A stretch of 59,445 nt of DNA, taken from the NCBI GenBank assembly GCA_964647255.1, contig CAZYGI010000019.1, positions 1 to 59,445 on the forward strand, in the 5' to 3' direction. The notes beneath the pieces are model-generated. The model saw only the letters and a program-made list of their open reading frames with translations, made no database searches and had not been told where the DNA came from. The stretch comes from CAWJEL01 sp964647255. GTDB taxonomy: Bacteria; Chloroflexota; Anaerolineae; CG2-30-64-16. The position numbers and the translations under genes were made by a program. Of this stretch, positions 1-7,800 are shown piece by piece. Each line of letters starts with the position of its first letter. Within the stretch, counting starts at the first letter, position 1.

Positions 1-198
1 CACCCGGCGCACGAACACCGGGTGCAAGGTCGAATAGCCGACGTTGCCGCCCAGATGCATCTTGATGGCGACGTGCTCGCCCTTGACCCGATCCCGGATC
101 GCCAACTTCTCGATGATCTTATCGAGCTTGATCGGCAGTGTCTCGTTGGCTTCCAACCTGGCCTGGCGCGGCGATGCGTAGTATACTGTGCTTGGCAT
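1..198 (-). CDS. DUF362 domain protein, N-terminal part (runs off the window)
   Basis: Only the first 66 codons are present; the gene continues leftward past position 1. The start is ATG at 196-198 on the minus strand, preceded by a GGGAG ribosome-binding site. The visible part begins MPSTVYYAS and contains the segment VAIKMHLGGN, which resembles the start of DUF362 proteins, a family often carrying iron-sulfur domains whose biochemical role is unsettled. The domains that would show its job lie outside the window. It is divergent from the MOSC gene to its right. Confidence 0.65.
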   Translation of the reverse strand, partial: MPSTVYYASPRQARLEANETLPIKLDKIIEKLAIRDRVKGEHVAIKMHLGGNVGYSTLHPVFVRRV

Positions 199-352
199 AA
201 AATTCTCCCTCGGTTCGACAAGATCACGGTCAGTCCGTATGCGCCTTCAGTATCCCGCGGTACGGGCAGTTTGTCAAACAGAGTCCGGGCCGTTGCCGCG
301 CCGAGGCAGGCGATGAATGCGAAAACCCGGTAGTCCAAGAGGTCCATCACAC

Positions 353-1021
353 ATGCAACTCCTCAGCATCAACATCGGCGCAGCCCGCGCCGTTGACCCG
401 GCCCGGCCGTACGAACTTACCGGCATCTACAAAGAGCCGGTAGCCGGCCCCGTGCAGGTGACGCGCGGCGGGCTGCCCGGCGACGCGATCATCAGCACGC
501 AGCACCACGGCGGGCCGGATCAGGCGCTCTACGTCTACGGCGGCGCGGATTACGCCTGGTGGGCGGCCGAGCTAGGGCGGGAGGTCGCGCCGGGCACGTT
601 TGGCGAGAACCTGACGATCAGCGACCTCGAAACCGCGCCGCTGGCCATCGGCGATCGGTTCCACATCGGCGACTTGCAGAACGCCGGCGGTGTGATCCTG
701 GAGGTGACCGCGCCGCGCATTCCGTGCGACACCTTTGCGCGGCGGATGGGCGATCCGGTCTTCATCGCCCGGTTTCGCATCGCTGAACGGCCGGGCGCCT
801 ACTGCCGCGTGATCCGGGAAGGGACGATCCGAGCCGGCGACCCGGTGGCGCTGGAAGCGTATGCCGGCGACCGAGTGACAATCGCGGAGGTGTTCGGCGA
901 TTACTACGAGGCCGATCATCCCCTGCTGGAGATCTACCGCTTCCTGGCCGCGCCGCTCGCCGAGCGCGTCCGGGAGAAGAAACAGCGCCAGATGCGCGCG
1001 GCATTGCGTTGCGAAGGTTAG
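353..1021 (+). CDS. MOSC domain protein (YiiM-like)
   Basis: A 222-residue MOSC-domain protein. MOSC domains occur in molybdenum cofactor sulfurases and in stand-alone proteins such as YiiM that act on N-hydroxylated compounds together with a molybdenum cofactor. The sequence shows the family pattern: an early GGLPGD turn, GTFGENLT, and the conserved cysteine in APRIPCDTFA (about residue 125), which is the expected sulfur-carrying residue. I chose ATG 353 over an in-frame start at 317 because the protein then begins at the usual MQLLSINIG strand and has AGAGG-like bases upstream. No molybdopterin enzyme lies nearby, so its partner is unknown. Confidence 0.85.
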   Translation: MQLLSINIGAARAVDPARPYELTGIYKEPVAGPVQVTRGGLPGDAIISTQHHGGPDQALYVYGGADYAWWAAELGREVAPGTFGENLTISDLETAPLAIGDRFHIGDLQNAGGVILEVTAPRIPCDTFARRMGDPVFIARFRIAERPGAYCRVIREGTIRAGDPVALEAYAGDRVTIAEVFGDYYEADHPLLEIYRFLAAPLAERVREKKQRQMRAALRCEG

Positions 1022-1053
1022 CGGGGGATTCGCTCTTGAGCGCGTCTGAGATT

Positions 1054-1581
1054 ATGCCGCTGGAGCTGCGTACGGTGTCGTCGGCCGAGATGACACAGGA
1101 CCAATATGACGCGGTCGTGGCCCTGTGTTCGGAGGTCTTTCGCTGCGACTACGCCTTCTACATGAACTTCGACCTGTACCGCGTCCACGTCCTCGGCTAC
1201 GTTGAGGGGCGCCTGGCCGCCCATGCGTTGTGGTTGACGCGGCGGCTGCGCATCGGGGATGGGCCCTGGTTCGAGGCCGCGTACGTCGAGGGCGTGGCGG
1301 TGCATCCGGCCTTTCGCTCCTGCGGGCATGGTTCCGCGGTGATGCGGCGCCTGCAAGATGAGGTGCGCGGCTATGAACTGGCCGCGCTGTCACCGGCGGA
1401 CGCGGGCTGGTATGCGCGGTTGGGCTGGGAGCGCTGGCGGGGGCCGCTCTTCATCGTCAAAGATGGCGTGGCGCAGGCGACCCCGGATGATGAGGTGCTG
1501 GTTTATCGGACGCCGCGCACCGGCAATCTCGACCTGGACGCCTCGCTGACCGGGGAATGGCGTCCGTTTGAGCTGTGGTAA
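1054..1581 (+). CDS. GNAT acetyltransferase resembling aminoglycoside 2'-N-acetyltransferase
   Basis: A 175-residue GNAT-fold acetyltransferase. The central YVEGVAVHPAFR strand and the following G-x-G (acetyl-CoA binding), then ALSPADAGWYARLGW, TPDDE and a closing EWRPFELW, follow the layout of AAC(2')-I enzymes, which share YVEGVAV, ALS, W-x-GP, TPDD and a W-R...W ending. Activity on aminoglycosides is inferred from this resemblance only; other amines are possible. ATG 1054 gives a normal N terminus; an in-frame TTG at 1009 would overlap the MOSC gene and add 15 residues. The Shine-Dalgarno is weak at both. Confidence 0.75.
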   Translation: MPLELRTVSSAEMTQDQYDAVVALCSEVFRCDYAFYMNFDLYRVHVLGYVEGRLAAHALWLTRRLRIGDGPWFEAAYVEGVAVHPAFRSCGHGSAVMRRLQDEVRGYELAALSPADAGWYARLGWERWRGPLFIVKDGVAQATPDDEVLVYRTPRTGNLDLDASLTGEWRPFELW

Positions 1582-1599
1582 CCAAAAGGATCAAGCGCA

Positions 1600-2379
1600 A
1601 TGACCGAAACCATCGAGCTCTTGCTCAACCGCAAATCCATCCGTGCCTATGAGGACCGGGAGATCGGCGCCGCCGAGCAAGACGCGATCCTGCGGGCGAC
1701 TTTGCGCGCGCCCACCGCGGGCAACATGATGCTCTACTCGATGATCGAGGTGAACGACCCGGCGGCGAAAGAGACCCTCGCGCGGACGTGCGACAACCAG
1801 CCGTTCATCGCCAGGGCGCCGCTGGTCTGGCTTTTCCTGGCCGACACCCAGCGCTGGTTCGACTACTATCTGCATTCGGGCGTCGAGGCGCTCTGCCAAC
1901 GCCGCGGCGAGCCGATGCGGCGGCCTGCGGAGGGCGACCTCTTCCTGGCGTGCTGCGACGCGCTGATCGCGGCCCAAACCGCCGTCGTCGCGGCCGAGTC
2001 GCTGGGCATCGGCTCCTGCTACATCGGCGATATCATGGAAAACTACGAGGCGCACCGGGAGCTTTTCGGGCTTCCGCAATACGTTTTCCCGATCTGCCTG
2101 CTCTGCTTCGGCTACCCGACCCGGTCGCAGATGCAGCGGGCGATGACGCCGCGCTTCGACCGGAAGTTCATCGTCTTCCCGGACCGCTACCGGCGGCTGG
2201 CCGGCGCTGATTTTGATGAGATGTACCAGGGCTTGCAGGAGCGATTCGGCCAGCTGGACCATCCGGAAGACATCGAAAACGTCGGGCAGGCCAACTATGT
2301 GCGGAAGTTCAGCGCGGCGTTCTCGAAAGAGATGACGCGCTCGGTGCAGGCGATCCTGCGAAATTGGGAGGCAGCATGA
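1600..2379 (+). CDS. Nitroreductase family FMN-dependent oxidoreductase
   Basis: A 259-residue nitroreductase-family protein, expected to bind FMN and use NAD(P)H to reduce nitro groups, quinones or related compounds. The N-terminal LLNRKSIRAYEDREIG (about residues 8-23) is the FMN-phosphate signature and APTAGNMM (about residues 37-44) a second FMN contact. A glycine-rich SLGIGSCYIGDI segment around residue 140 is also typical. A C-terminal helical extension rich in Glu and Gln makes it longer than minimal family members. AAGGA precedes the ATG. The stop overlaps the next start (ATGA), so it is probably co-translated with the beta-lactamase-like gene. Confidence 0.85.
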   Translation: MTETIELLLNRKSIRAYEDREIGAAEQDAILRATLRAPTAGNMMLYSMIEVNDPAAKETLARTCDNQPFIARAPLVWLFLADTQRWFDYYLHSGVEALCQRRGEPMRRPAEGDLFLACCDALIAAQTAVVAAESLGIGSCYIGDIMENYEAHRELFGLPQYVFPICLLCFGYPTRSQMQRAMTPRFDRKFIVFPDRYRRLAGADFDEMYQGLQERFGQLDHPEDIENVGQANYVRKFSAAFSKEMTRSVQAILRNWEAA

Positions 2380-3854
2380 CAAACGTCGCAACATCCTTGC
2401 CGCGCAGCACGCCGGAAGCCCAGGGCATCCCATCCGCGGCCATCACCGCGTTCCTGGCAGCGGCCGAACAGGCGGAGTGCGGGCTGCACAGCTTCCTGCT
2501 GCTCCGGCACGGCCATGTGGTAGCCGAGGGCTGGTGGGACCCTTACGAACCGCCCGCGCCGCACATGCTCTTCTCGCTCAGCAAAAGTTTTACCTCGACC
2601 GCGGTCGGCCTGGCGGTGGCGGAGGGGCGGCTGTCGGTGGATGATCCCGTGCTGGGGTTCTTCCCGGCTGAGGCGCCGCGCAAACCGGACGCGAATCTGG
2701 CCGCGATGCGGGTGCGGCACCTCCTCTCGATGTCCACCGGGCACGATCACGACACGACCGGATACCTCTATCAGCGCAAGGATGGGGATTGGGCGCGGGC
2801 GTTCCTGGCGCGGCCGGTGGCCCATGCGCCCGGCACGCATTTCCTCTACAACACCGGCGCCACCTATATGCTCTCGGCCATCGTGCAGCGCTTGACCGGG
2901 CAAACGCTGCTGGAGTACCTGCGGCCGCGGCTGTTGGAACCGTTGGGCATCGCCGGCGCGACCTGGGAGACCTGCCCGCGCGGGGTCAACACCGGCGGCT
3001 TCGGGCTGAGCGTCAAAACCGAAGATATCGCCCGGTTCGGCCAGCTTTATCTTCAGCGAGGCCGCTGGCAGGGGCGACGGCTTGTGCCCGAATCCTGGAT
3101 CGCCGACGCGTCGGCGGTGCAAACGGTAAACGGTTCCAATCCGGACAGCGACTGGGAGCAGGGCTACGGCTATCAGTTTTGGCGCTGCCGGCACGGCGCC
3201 TACCGCGGGGACGGCGCGTTCGGCCAGTTCTGCGTGATCCTGCCGGAGCAGGATGCGGTCGTCGCGATCACCGCCGGGACGCCGGACATGCAGGCGGTGC
3301 TGAACCTGCTCTGGGCGCATCTGCTCCCGGTGCTGGGGCCGGCGCCGCGGCCGGCGGATGTCGCGGCCCAGGCGGCCCTGGCCGCGAAGCTGGCGGCACT
3401 GCGCTTGCCGCCAGCTTCGGGAAATCTGCCGCCGGCAAATGCGTCACAACTGGCGGGAAAGTGGTATACTTTCACCGGGAGGCGGTCGCCGTTGCAGGCG
3501 ATCTCCTTCGATTTCGGCGGCGCCGAGGACGTCTGCACGATACGCGATGTGCGCGGCGAGCATCGCCTTGCCTGCGGCCGGGGCGCCTGGGTCAAGGGCG
3601 TCACCACCTGGGATCCGATTCACCCGAGGCCTACGGAGCACAGCGCTGTCCAGCACGTTGCCGCCAGCGGGGCCTGGACGGCCAGCGACGTCTACGAAAT
3701 GAAGTTGTACTTTACCGAAACGCCTTTCTGTTTCACGATCGGCTGCCAGTTTGGGGCGGACACGGTGAAGCTGAAGCTCAGGCAGAATGTCTCGTTCGGC
3801 CCGACCGAATTTCCGCAGTTGACCGGGCGGATGGCTGATCGTTTTGGCGACTGA
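2376..3854 (+). CDS. Serine beta-lactamase-like hydrolase (class C / esterase family)
   Basis: A 492-residue member of the penicillin-binding-protein/beta-lactamase superfamily. The SxxK nucleophile motif is SLSK at residues 67-70, followed by a Tyr-Asn motif at about residues 158-159 (FLYNTGATY). A C-terminal domain of about 150 residues is rich in beta structure and may bind substrate, as in related esterases and D-aminopeptidases. There is no signal peptide, so a cytoplasmic esterase or peptidase role is more likely than antibiotic resistance. ATG 2376 lies behind GGGAGG and overlaps the nitroreductase stop; an earlier in-frame start at 2364 would overlap that gene for no gain. Confidence 0.85.
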   Translation: MTNVATSLPRSTPEAQGIPSAAITAFLAAAEQAECGLHSFLLLRHGHVVAEGWWDPYEPPAPHMLFSLSKSFTSTAVGLAVAEGRLSVDDPVLGFFPAEAPRKPDANLAAMRVRHLLSMSTGHDHDTTGYLYQRKDGDWARAFLARPVAHAPGTHFLYNTGATYMLSAIVQRLTGQTLLEYLRPRLLEPLGIAGATWETCPRGVNTGGFGLSVKTEDIARFGQLYLQRGRWQGRRLVPESWIADASAVQTVNGSNPDSDWEQGYGYQFWRCRHGAYRGDGAFGQFCVILPEQDAVVAITAGTPDMQAVLNLLWAHLLPVLGPAPRPADVAAQAALAAKLAALRLPPASGNLPPANASQLAGKWYTFTGRRSPLQAISFDFGGAEDVCTIRDVRGEHRLACGRGAWVKGVTTWDPIHPRPTEHSAVQHVAASGAWTASDVYEMKLYFTETPFCFTIGCQFGADTVKLKLRQNVSFGPTEFPQLTGRMADRFGD

Positions 3855-3866
3855 AGTTGCGTCTGA

Positions 3867-3945
3867 AGAGCGCTGCGGCGCCGGGCATCCGTCTGCACGG
3901 ACCGGCGCCCCATCCACCGCGGTGGACGGGCCAGCCGCAGGCTCT
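3867..3945 (+). other. Structured RNA candidate, three-way junction after the hydrolase gene
   Basis: The 79 bases just past the hydrolase stop can fold as an outer stem (3867-3879 with 3934-3945, one bulge) enclosing two hairpins. The first pairs 3878-3884 with 3902-3908 and, above a three-base bulge, 3888-3892 with 3897-3901. The second is the palindrome TCCACCGCGGTGGA at 3913-3926. The closing arm is followed by TTTA only. It may be a terminator or a small structured RNA. Confidence 0.35.
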
Positions 3946-3969
3946 TTAGCGGCGACCTCGGCCGCATAG

Positions 3970-4017
3970 CTTCGCGTTGTGTAATTCAACAAATCTACTT
4001 CGCGTTGTATAATTCAG
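3970..4017 (+). repeat. Imperfect tandem repeat carrying a -10 box
   Basis: Two copies of about 18 bases, CTTCGCGTTGTGTAATTCA at 3970-3988 and CTTCGCGTTGTATAATTCA at 3999-4017, differ by a single base. The change makes TATAAT in the second copy. Confidence 0.7.
3985..4013 (+). promoter_or_regulatory. Putative promoter of the alanine-dehydrogenase-like operon
   Basis: A perfect TATAAT lies at 4008-4013 with a weak -35 candidate TTCAAC at 3985-3990 (17-base spacer). It is 76 bases upstream of the ATG at 4090, which has its own strong GAGGAGG site. Confidence 0.4.
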
Positions 4018-4089
4018 CCAATATCCCGATCTATCCATCCATCAGCCTATCAACCCACCGATCCGCCGCACCTCAACGAGGAGGAATTC

Positions 4090-5181
4090 ATGGACATCGG
4101 CATCCCCAAGCAACGTCGCCCCTTCGATTATCGGGCCGGTTTGACCCCGATGGGCGTTGAAATCCTGACCCGGCTCGGCCACCGCGTCTATGTGGAACGC
4201 GATGCCGGGCAGGGCAGCGGCTTCGACGATGAGCGCTATCGCAAGGCCGGCGCGCAGATCGTCTATTCGATCGAGGAAGTGTACGGCCGCGCCGAGATGA
4301 TCCTTACCGTGTCTCGCCCTGAACTGCCGGAGTTTGATCTGCTGCGCGAGGGGCACATCCTGTGCGGGTTCCTGCATATGGCGGTCGCGCATCCGCGCAA
4401 GATCGAGATCCTGCTCGAGCGCAAGGTCACCGCGATCGCTTACGAGACAATCCAGGACGCGGACGGCCATCTGCCGGTGCTGACCGCGGCCAGCCAGATC
4501 GCGGGCCGGATGATCGCCTCGATCGCGGCGCAACTGCTGCAGAACCATGAGGGCGGCCACGGCATCCTGATCGGCGGCGTGCCGGGCGTGCCGGCGGCCA
4601 ACGTCGTCATCTTAGGCGCCGGGATCGTCGGCACGAACGCGGCCAAAGTCTTCGAGGCCATGGGCGCCAACCTCTACGTGCTCGACACCGACCTGCGGAA
4701 GCTCCAGATGTTGGAAGATCAGGGTTCCCGGGCGCACACCATCGTCGCGCACGACTTCAACATCGCCAAGGCCGTCAAGCGCGCCGATGTGCTGGTGGGC
4801 GCGGTGCTGATCCCGGGCGCGCGCACGCCGCACGTGGTGACGCGCGCGATGGTGCGCACTATGAAACCGCGCTCAGTGATCATGGATGTGTCCATTGACC
4901 AGGGCGGCTGCGTGGAAACCAGCCGGCCCACCACTTACCAGAGTCCAACTTTCATCGAGGAGGGCGTCATTCATTACTGTGTTCCGAACATGACCGGTGT
5001 GGTGGCGCGCACGACGACCCACGCATTCAACAACGCGGCCTGGCCTTACATCCTTGAGATTGCGCAGAAAGGGCTGGACCTGGCCCTGGTCGGCGATCCG
5101 GCGCTGCGACAGGGGGTGAACACTCACAACGGTGCGATCGTTCACCCTGCGCTGCGTGAGTCGTTGGAGGGCATCGTATGA
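4090..5181 (+). CDS. Alanine dehydrogenase-like NAD-dependent dehydrogenase (AlaDH/PNT family)
   Basis: A 363-residue protein with the two-domain AlaDH/PNT architecture. The substrate-binding N-terminal domain carries R15 in RAGLTP and H96 in FLHMA. A Rossmann domain starts at VVILGAGIVG (residues 172-181), and MDVSIDQGGCVETS lies later. Alanine dehydrogenase interconverts alanine with pyruvate and ammonia using NAD. One oddity: the KVKEP motif that holds the substrate-binding lysine of known enzymes aligns with TVSRP here, so that lysine appears to be serine. A different amino or keto acid may be used. The start has GAGGAGG upstream, and the stop overlaps the acyl-CoA transferase start, implying a shared pathway. 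Confidence 0.75.
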   Translation: MDIGIPKQRRPFDYRAGLTPMGVEILTRLGHRVYVERDAGQGSGFDDERYRKAGAQIVYSIEEVYGRAEMILTVSRPELPEFDLLREGHILCGFLHMAVAHPRKIEILLERKVTAIAYETIQDADGHLPVLTAASQIAGRMIASIAAQLLQNHEGGHGILIGGVPGVPAANVVILGAGIVGTNAAKVFEAMGANLYVLDTDLRKLQMLEDQGSRAHTIVAHDFNIAKAVKRADVLVGAVLIPGARTPHVVTRAMVRTMKPRSVIMDVSIDQGGCVETSRPTTYQSPTFIEEGVIHYCVPNMTGVVARTTTHAFNNAAWPYILEIAQKGLDLALVGDPALRQGVNTHNGAIVHPALRESLEGIV

Positions 5182-6473
5182 AGGGCATCTCCTACCATAG
5201 TAAACTCTGCTCGGCGGACGTCGCCGTGCAGGCGATCAAATCACATGACCGCCTCTTTATGACGGGGAACTGCTCGGTGCCGAAGGAGCTGCTGGGCGCG
5301 CTGGTGCGCCGCGCGCCGCAGTTGGAGGACATCGAGATCTGCCAGGTGCTCACCATCGGGCCGGCCGAATACGTGGCGCCGGAGATGCAGGGGCACATCC
5401 GAGTCAACTCGCTCTTCATCAGCCAAAACGTGCGCAAGGCGGTCAACGATGGCCGCGCCGACTTCACGCCGATCTTTCTCAGCGAGATCCCGCGCGCCCT
5501 GCGCGACCCGAACCTGCTCAAACCCGATGTGGCGATGATCCACTGCTCGCCGCCGGACGAGCACGGTTTCTGCACCTTCGGCGTTGAGGTGGGCCTGACC
5601 AAGCCCGCGGCGGAGGCGGCCAGGATCGTGATCGCCGAGGTGAACGACCAGATGCCGCGTTCCCTGGGCGACAGCTTCATTCACGTCAGCCGGCTCACCC
5701 ACATCGTCCCGGTTAGCTATCCCATCGTCGAGGTGCCGATGGGCTCGCCGGGCGAGTTGCAGAAGCAGATCGCCAGCAACATCGCCGACCTCATCCCCGA
5801 TGGCGCGACAATGCAGATGGGCATTGGCGAAATCCCGGACGCGGTGCTGCTCTACTTGAAGGACAAGAAGGACCTGGGGGTGCACACCGAGCTCTTCTCG
5901 GATGGGGTCATCGAGTTGATCGAGGCGGGGGTGCTGACGAACGCCGCCAAAACGATCCACCGGGGCAAGTGTGTCGCCGGGTTTGCGCTGGGCTCGCAAC
6001 GGCTGTACGAGTACATGGACAACAACCCGCTGTTCGAGTTCCATCCGCAGGACTACGTCAACGATCCGTTTGTGATCGCGCAGAACAACAAGCAGGTCGC
6101 CCTCAACTCGGCGCTCGAGGTGGATTTGACGGGGCAGGTATGCGCCGACTCCATCGGCACGCAGTTCTACAGCGGCGTGGGCGGCCAACTCGACTTCATC
6201 TACGGCGCGTCCCGTTCGCCCGGCGGCGTGCCGATCATCGCGCTGCCTGCGACAGCCAAAGATGGCACCATCAGCCGCATCGTGCCCATGCTTAAGCCCG
6301 GCGCGGGTGTTGTGACGGGGCGCTACCACGTCCATTACGTGGTCACGGAATACGGCGTCGCCGACCTGCACGCCAAGACGATCCGCCAGCGCGTGCAGGC
6401 ACTGGTCAACATCGCTGCGCCGCAGTTCAGGGAGGGGCTGATGCGGTTTGCCAAGGAGCAGTGCTGGATTTAG
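5178..6473 (+). CDS. Acetyl-CoA hydrolase/4-hydroxybutyrate CoA-transferase family protein
   Basis: A 431-residue class I CoA-transferase of the Cat1/AbfT type, which moves CoA between short-chain carboxylic acids through a glutamyl-CoA intermediate. The expected catalytic glutamate lies in SALEVDLTGQVCADS in the C-terminal half. GIGEIPDAVL and the oxyanion-type segment GVGGQLDFI fit the family. GGAGG and an ATGA overlap couple it to the dehydrogenase-like gene upstream. Acceptor and donor acids cannot be read from sequence; acetate, propionate, butyrate or hydroxybutyrate are all possible. Confidence 0.85.
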   Translation: MKGISYHSKLCSADVAVQAIKSHDRLFMTGNCSVPKELLGALVRRAPQLEDIEICQVLTIGPAEYVAPEMQGHIRVNSLFISQNVRKAVNDGRADFTPIFLSEIPRALRDPNLLKPDVAMIHCSPPDEHGFCTFGVEVGLTKPAAEAARIVIAEVNDQMPRSLGDSFIHVSRLTHIVPVSYPIVEVPMGSPGELQKQIASNIADLIPDGATMQMGIGEIPDAVLLYLKDKKDLGVHTELFSDGVIELIEAGVLTNAAKTIHRGKCVAGFALGSQRLYEYMDNNPLFEFHPQDYVNDPFVIAQNNKQVALNSALEVDLTGQVCADSIGTQFYSGVGGQLDFIYGASRSPGGVPIIALPATAKDGTISRIVPMLKPGAGVVTGRYHVHYVVTEYGVADLHAKTIRQRVQALVNIAAPQFREGLMRFAKEQCWI

Positions 6474-6485
6474 GCATAAAATATG

Positions 6486-6534
6486 CGCCAAAAAGAAACC
6501 TGGTTTCTCGCCGAAACCAGGTTTCTTTTTGGCG
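6486..6534. terminator. Bidirectional terminator between convergent genes
   Basis: A perfect 22-base inverted repeat (6486-6507 and 6513-6534) around a 5-base loop. It has an A-run on the left arm and a T-run on the right arm, so it should stop transcription from both the CoA-transferase (+) and citrate synthase (-) sides. Confidence 0.85.
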
Positions 6535-6548
6535 TACCAGTTGATGTG

Positions 6549-7706
6549 TTATCCGCGCTGTTCGATCGGCGGCCACGGCACCTGGTGCTCGCCGGTGTAG
6601 TTCGCCAGCGGGCGGATCAGGCGGTTATTCGACTGCTGTTCGTAGACGTGTGCGGTCCAGCCGGCGATGCGGCTCATCGCGAACATGCAGGTGAACGTAT
6701 CCACCGGGATGCCCAGCGAATAGAGCAGCGGCGCAGAGTAGAAGTCCACGTTGGCGCTCAGGTTGCGTTCCTTGAAGTACGGGTCTTCGATCGCGAGCGC
6801 TTCCAGCTTCCGCGCGATGTTGAACCAGGTGCGCTCGCCCGTGGCATTTACCATCTTCTCAAGGTTGGCCATCAGCGGCGCGGCGCGGGGATCGCGCACC
6901 TTGTACACGCGGTGGCCGATGCCCATGACCCGGCGGCCGGTGCCCTCCAGGGATCGGAACCACGGTTCTACGTTGTCCTCTGTGCCGATCTCCAGGAACT
7001 GCTCCATCGCCTCTTGGACAGCCGCGCCGTGCGCCGGGCCCTTCAGTGCGCCCAGCGCGCCGGTGATGGCCGAGTGCAGGTCAGACCCCGTGGAGGCGAT
7101 GACGCGCGCGGTGAAGGTGGATGCATTCAGCTCGTGTTCGGCCAGCAGCAGCAGGTACTGATCCAGCGCCTTTGCCGCCAGTGGCTCCGGGTCTTCCCCG
7201 GTAAGCATCCATAGAAAATTGGCCGCATGATCCAGATCGGTGCGCGGCTTGACCGGCTCGTCTCCGCGGCGGATCCGCTCGTACGCGGCCAACACGCCGG
7301 AGATTTGCCCCAGCAGGCGGCACGCCTTGTGCTGGTGAGCGATCGGGGTATTTTCCTCCGATTCGGGGTCGTAATGCGCCAGCATCGAGACCGCGCTGCG
7401 CATCACGGCCATCGGATCGGCGTTCTTTGGGATATTGCGCAGCGCCGCGATGATCTCCGGCGGCAGGAAGCGGCAAGCGCGAGCCTGGCGTTTCATCTCC
7501 GCCAGTTCCTGGCTGGTCGGCAACCGGCCGTTCCACAGCAGATAGGCGACCTCTTCATAGGTGCTGTTGTCGGCCAGGACGCGGATGTCGTAACCGCGGT
7601 ATTCCAAGACGCCGTTCGTGCCATCTACGAAGCTGATGTTGCTGTCGGCCACCACCATGCCTGCCATCCCCTTGGCCGCAGGCTTTGCTGCCTCTCCGTT
7701 GCTCAC
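6549..7706 (-). CDS. gltA: Citrate synthase
   Basis: A 385-residue citrate synthase condensing oxaloacetate and acetyl-CoA. The catalytic triad is visible as His in GPAHGAA, His in GIGHRVYK and Asp in NVDFYSA. The length fits the compact dimeric type II/methylcitrate-like enzymes, so 2-methylcitrate synthase activity is a possible alternative. I chose GTG 7704-7706 because AGGAGGTG lies directly upstream; an in-frame start at 7769 would add 21 poorly conserved residues and cover that site. It stands alone and converges on the CoA-transferase operon. Confidence 0.9.
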   Translation of the reverse strand: MSNGEAAKPAAKGMAGMVVADSNISFVDGTNGVLEYRGYDIRVLADNSTYEEVAYLLWNGRLPTSQELAEMKRQARACRFLPPEIIAALRNIPKNADPMAVMRSAVSMLAHYDPESEENTPIAHQHKACRLLGQISGVLAAYERIRRGDEPVKPRTDLDHAANFLWMLTGEDPEPLAAKALDQYLLLLAEHELNASTFTARVIASTGSDLHSAITGALGALKGPAHGAAVQEAMEQFLEIGTEDNVEPWFRSLEGTGRRVMGIGHRVYKVRDPRAAPLMANLEKMVNATGERTWFNIARKLEALAIEDPYFKERNLSANVDFYSAPLLYSLGIPVDTFTCMFAMSRIAGWTAHVYEQQSNNRLIRPLANYTGEHQVPWPPIEQRG

Positions 7707-7800
7707 TGGACACCTCCTGCTAGGATATGCGGCGCCGTGTTCCGGCGCTGACAAAGTTCTCTCAGACACCGGGCAAATTTATCACAAGTGGTTCCGGGCG

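Noticed and set aside
2789..3838. A 349-codon plus-strand frame within the beta-lactamase-like gene
   Set aside because: It is the +1 shadow of the real gene, with Arg/Ala/Gly-rich low-complexity translation.
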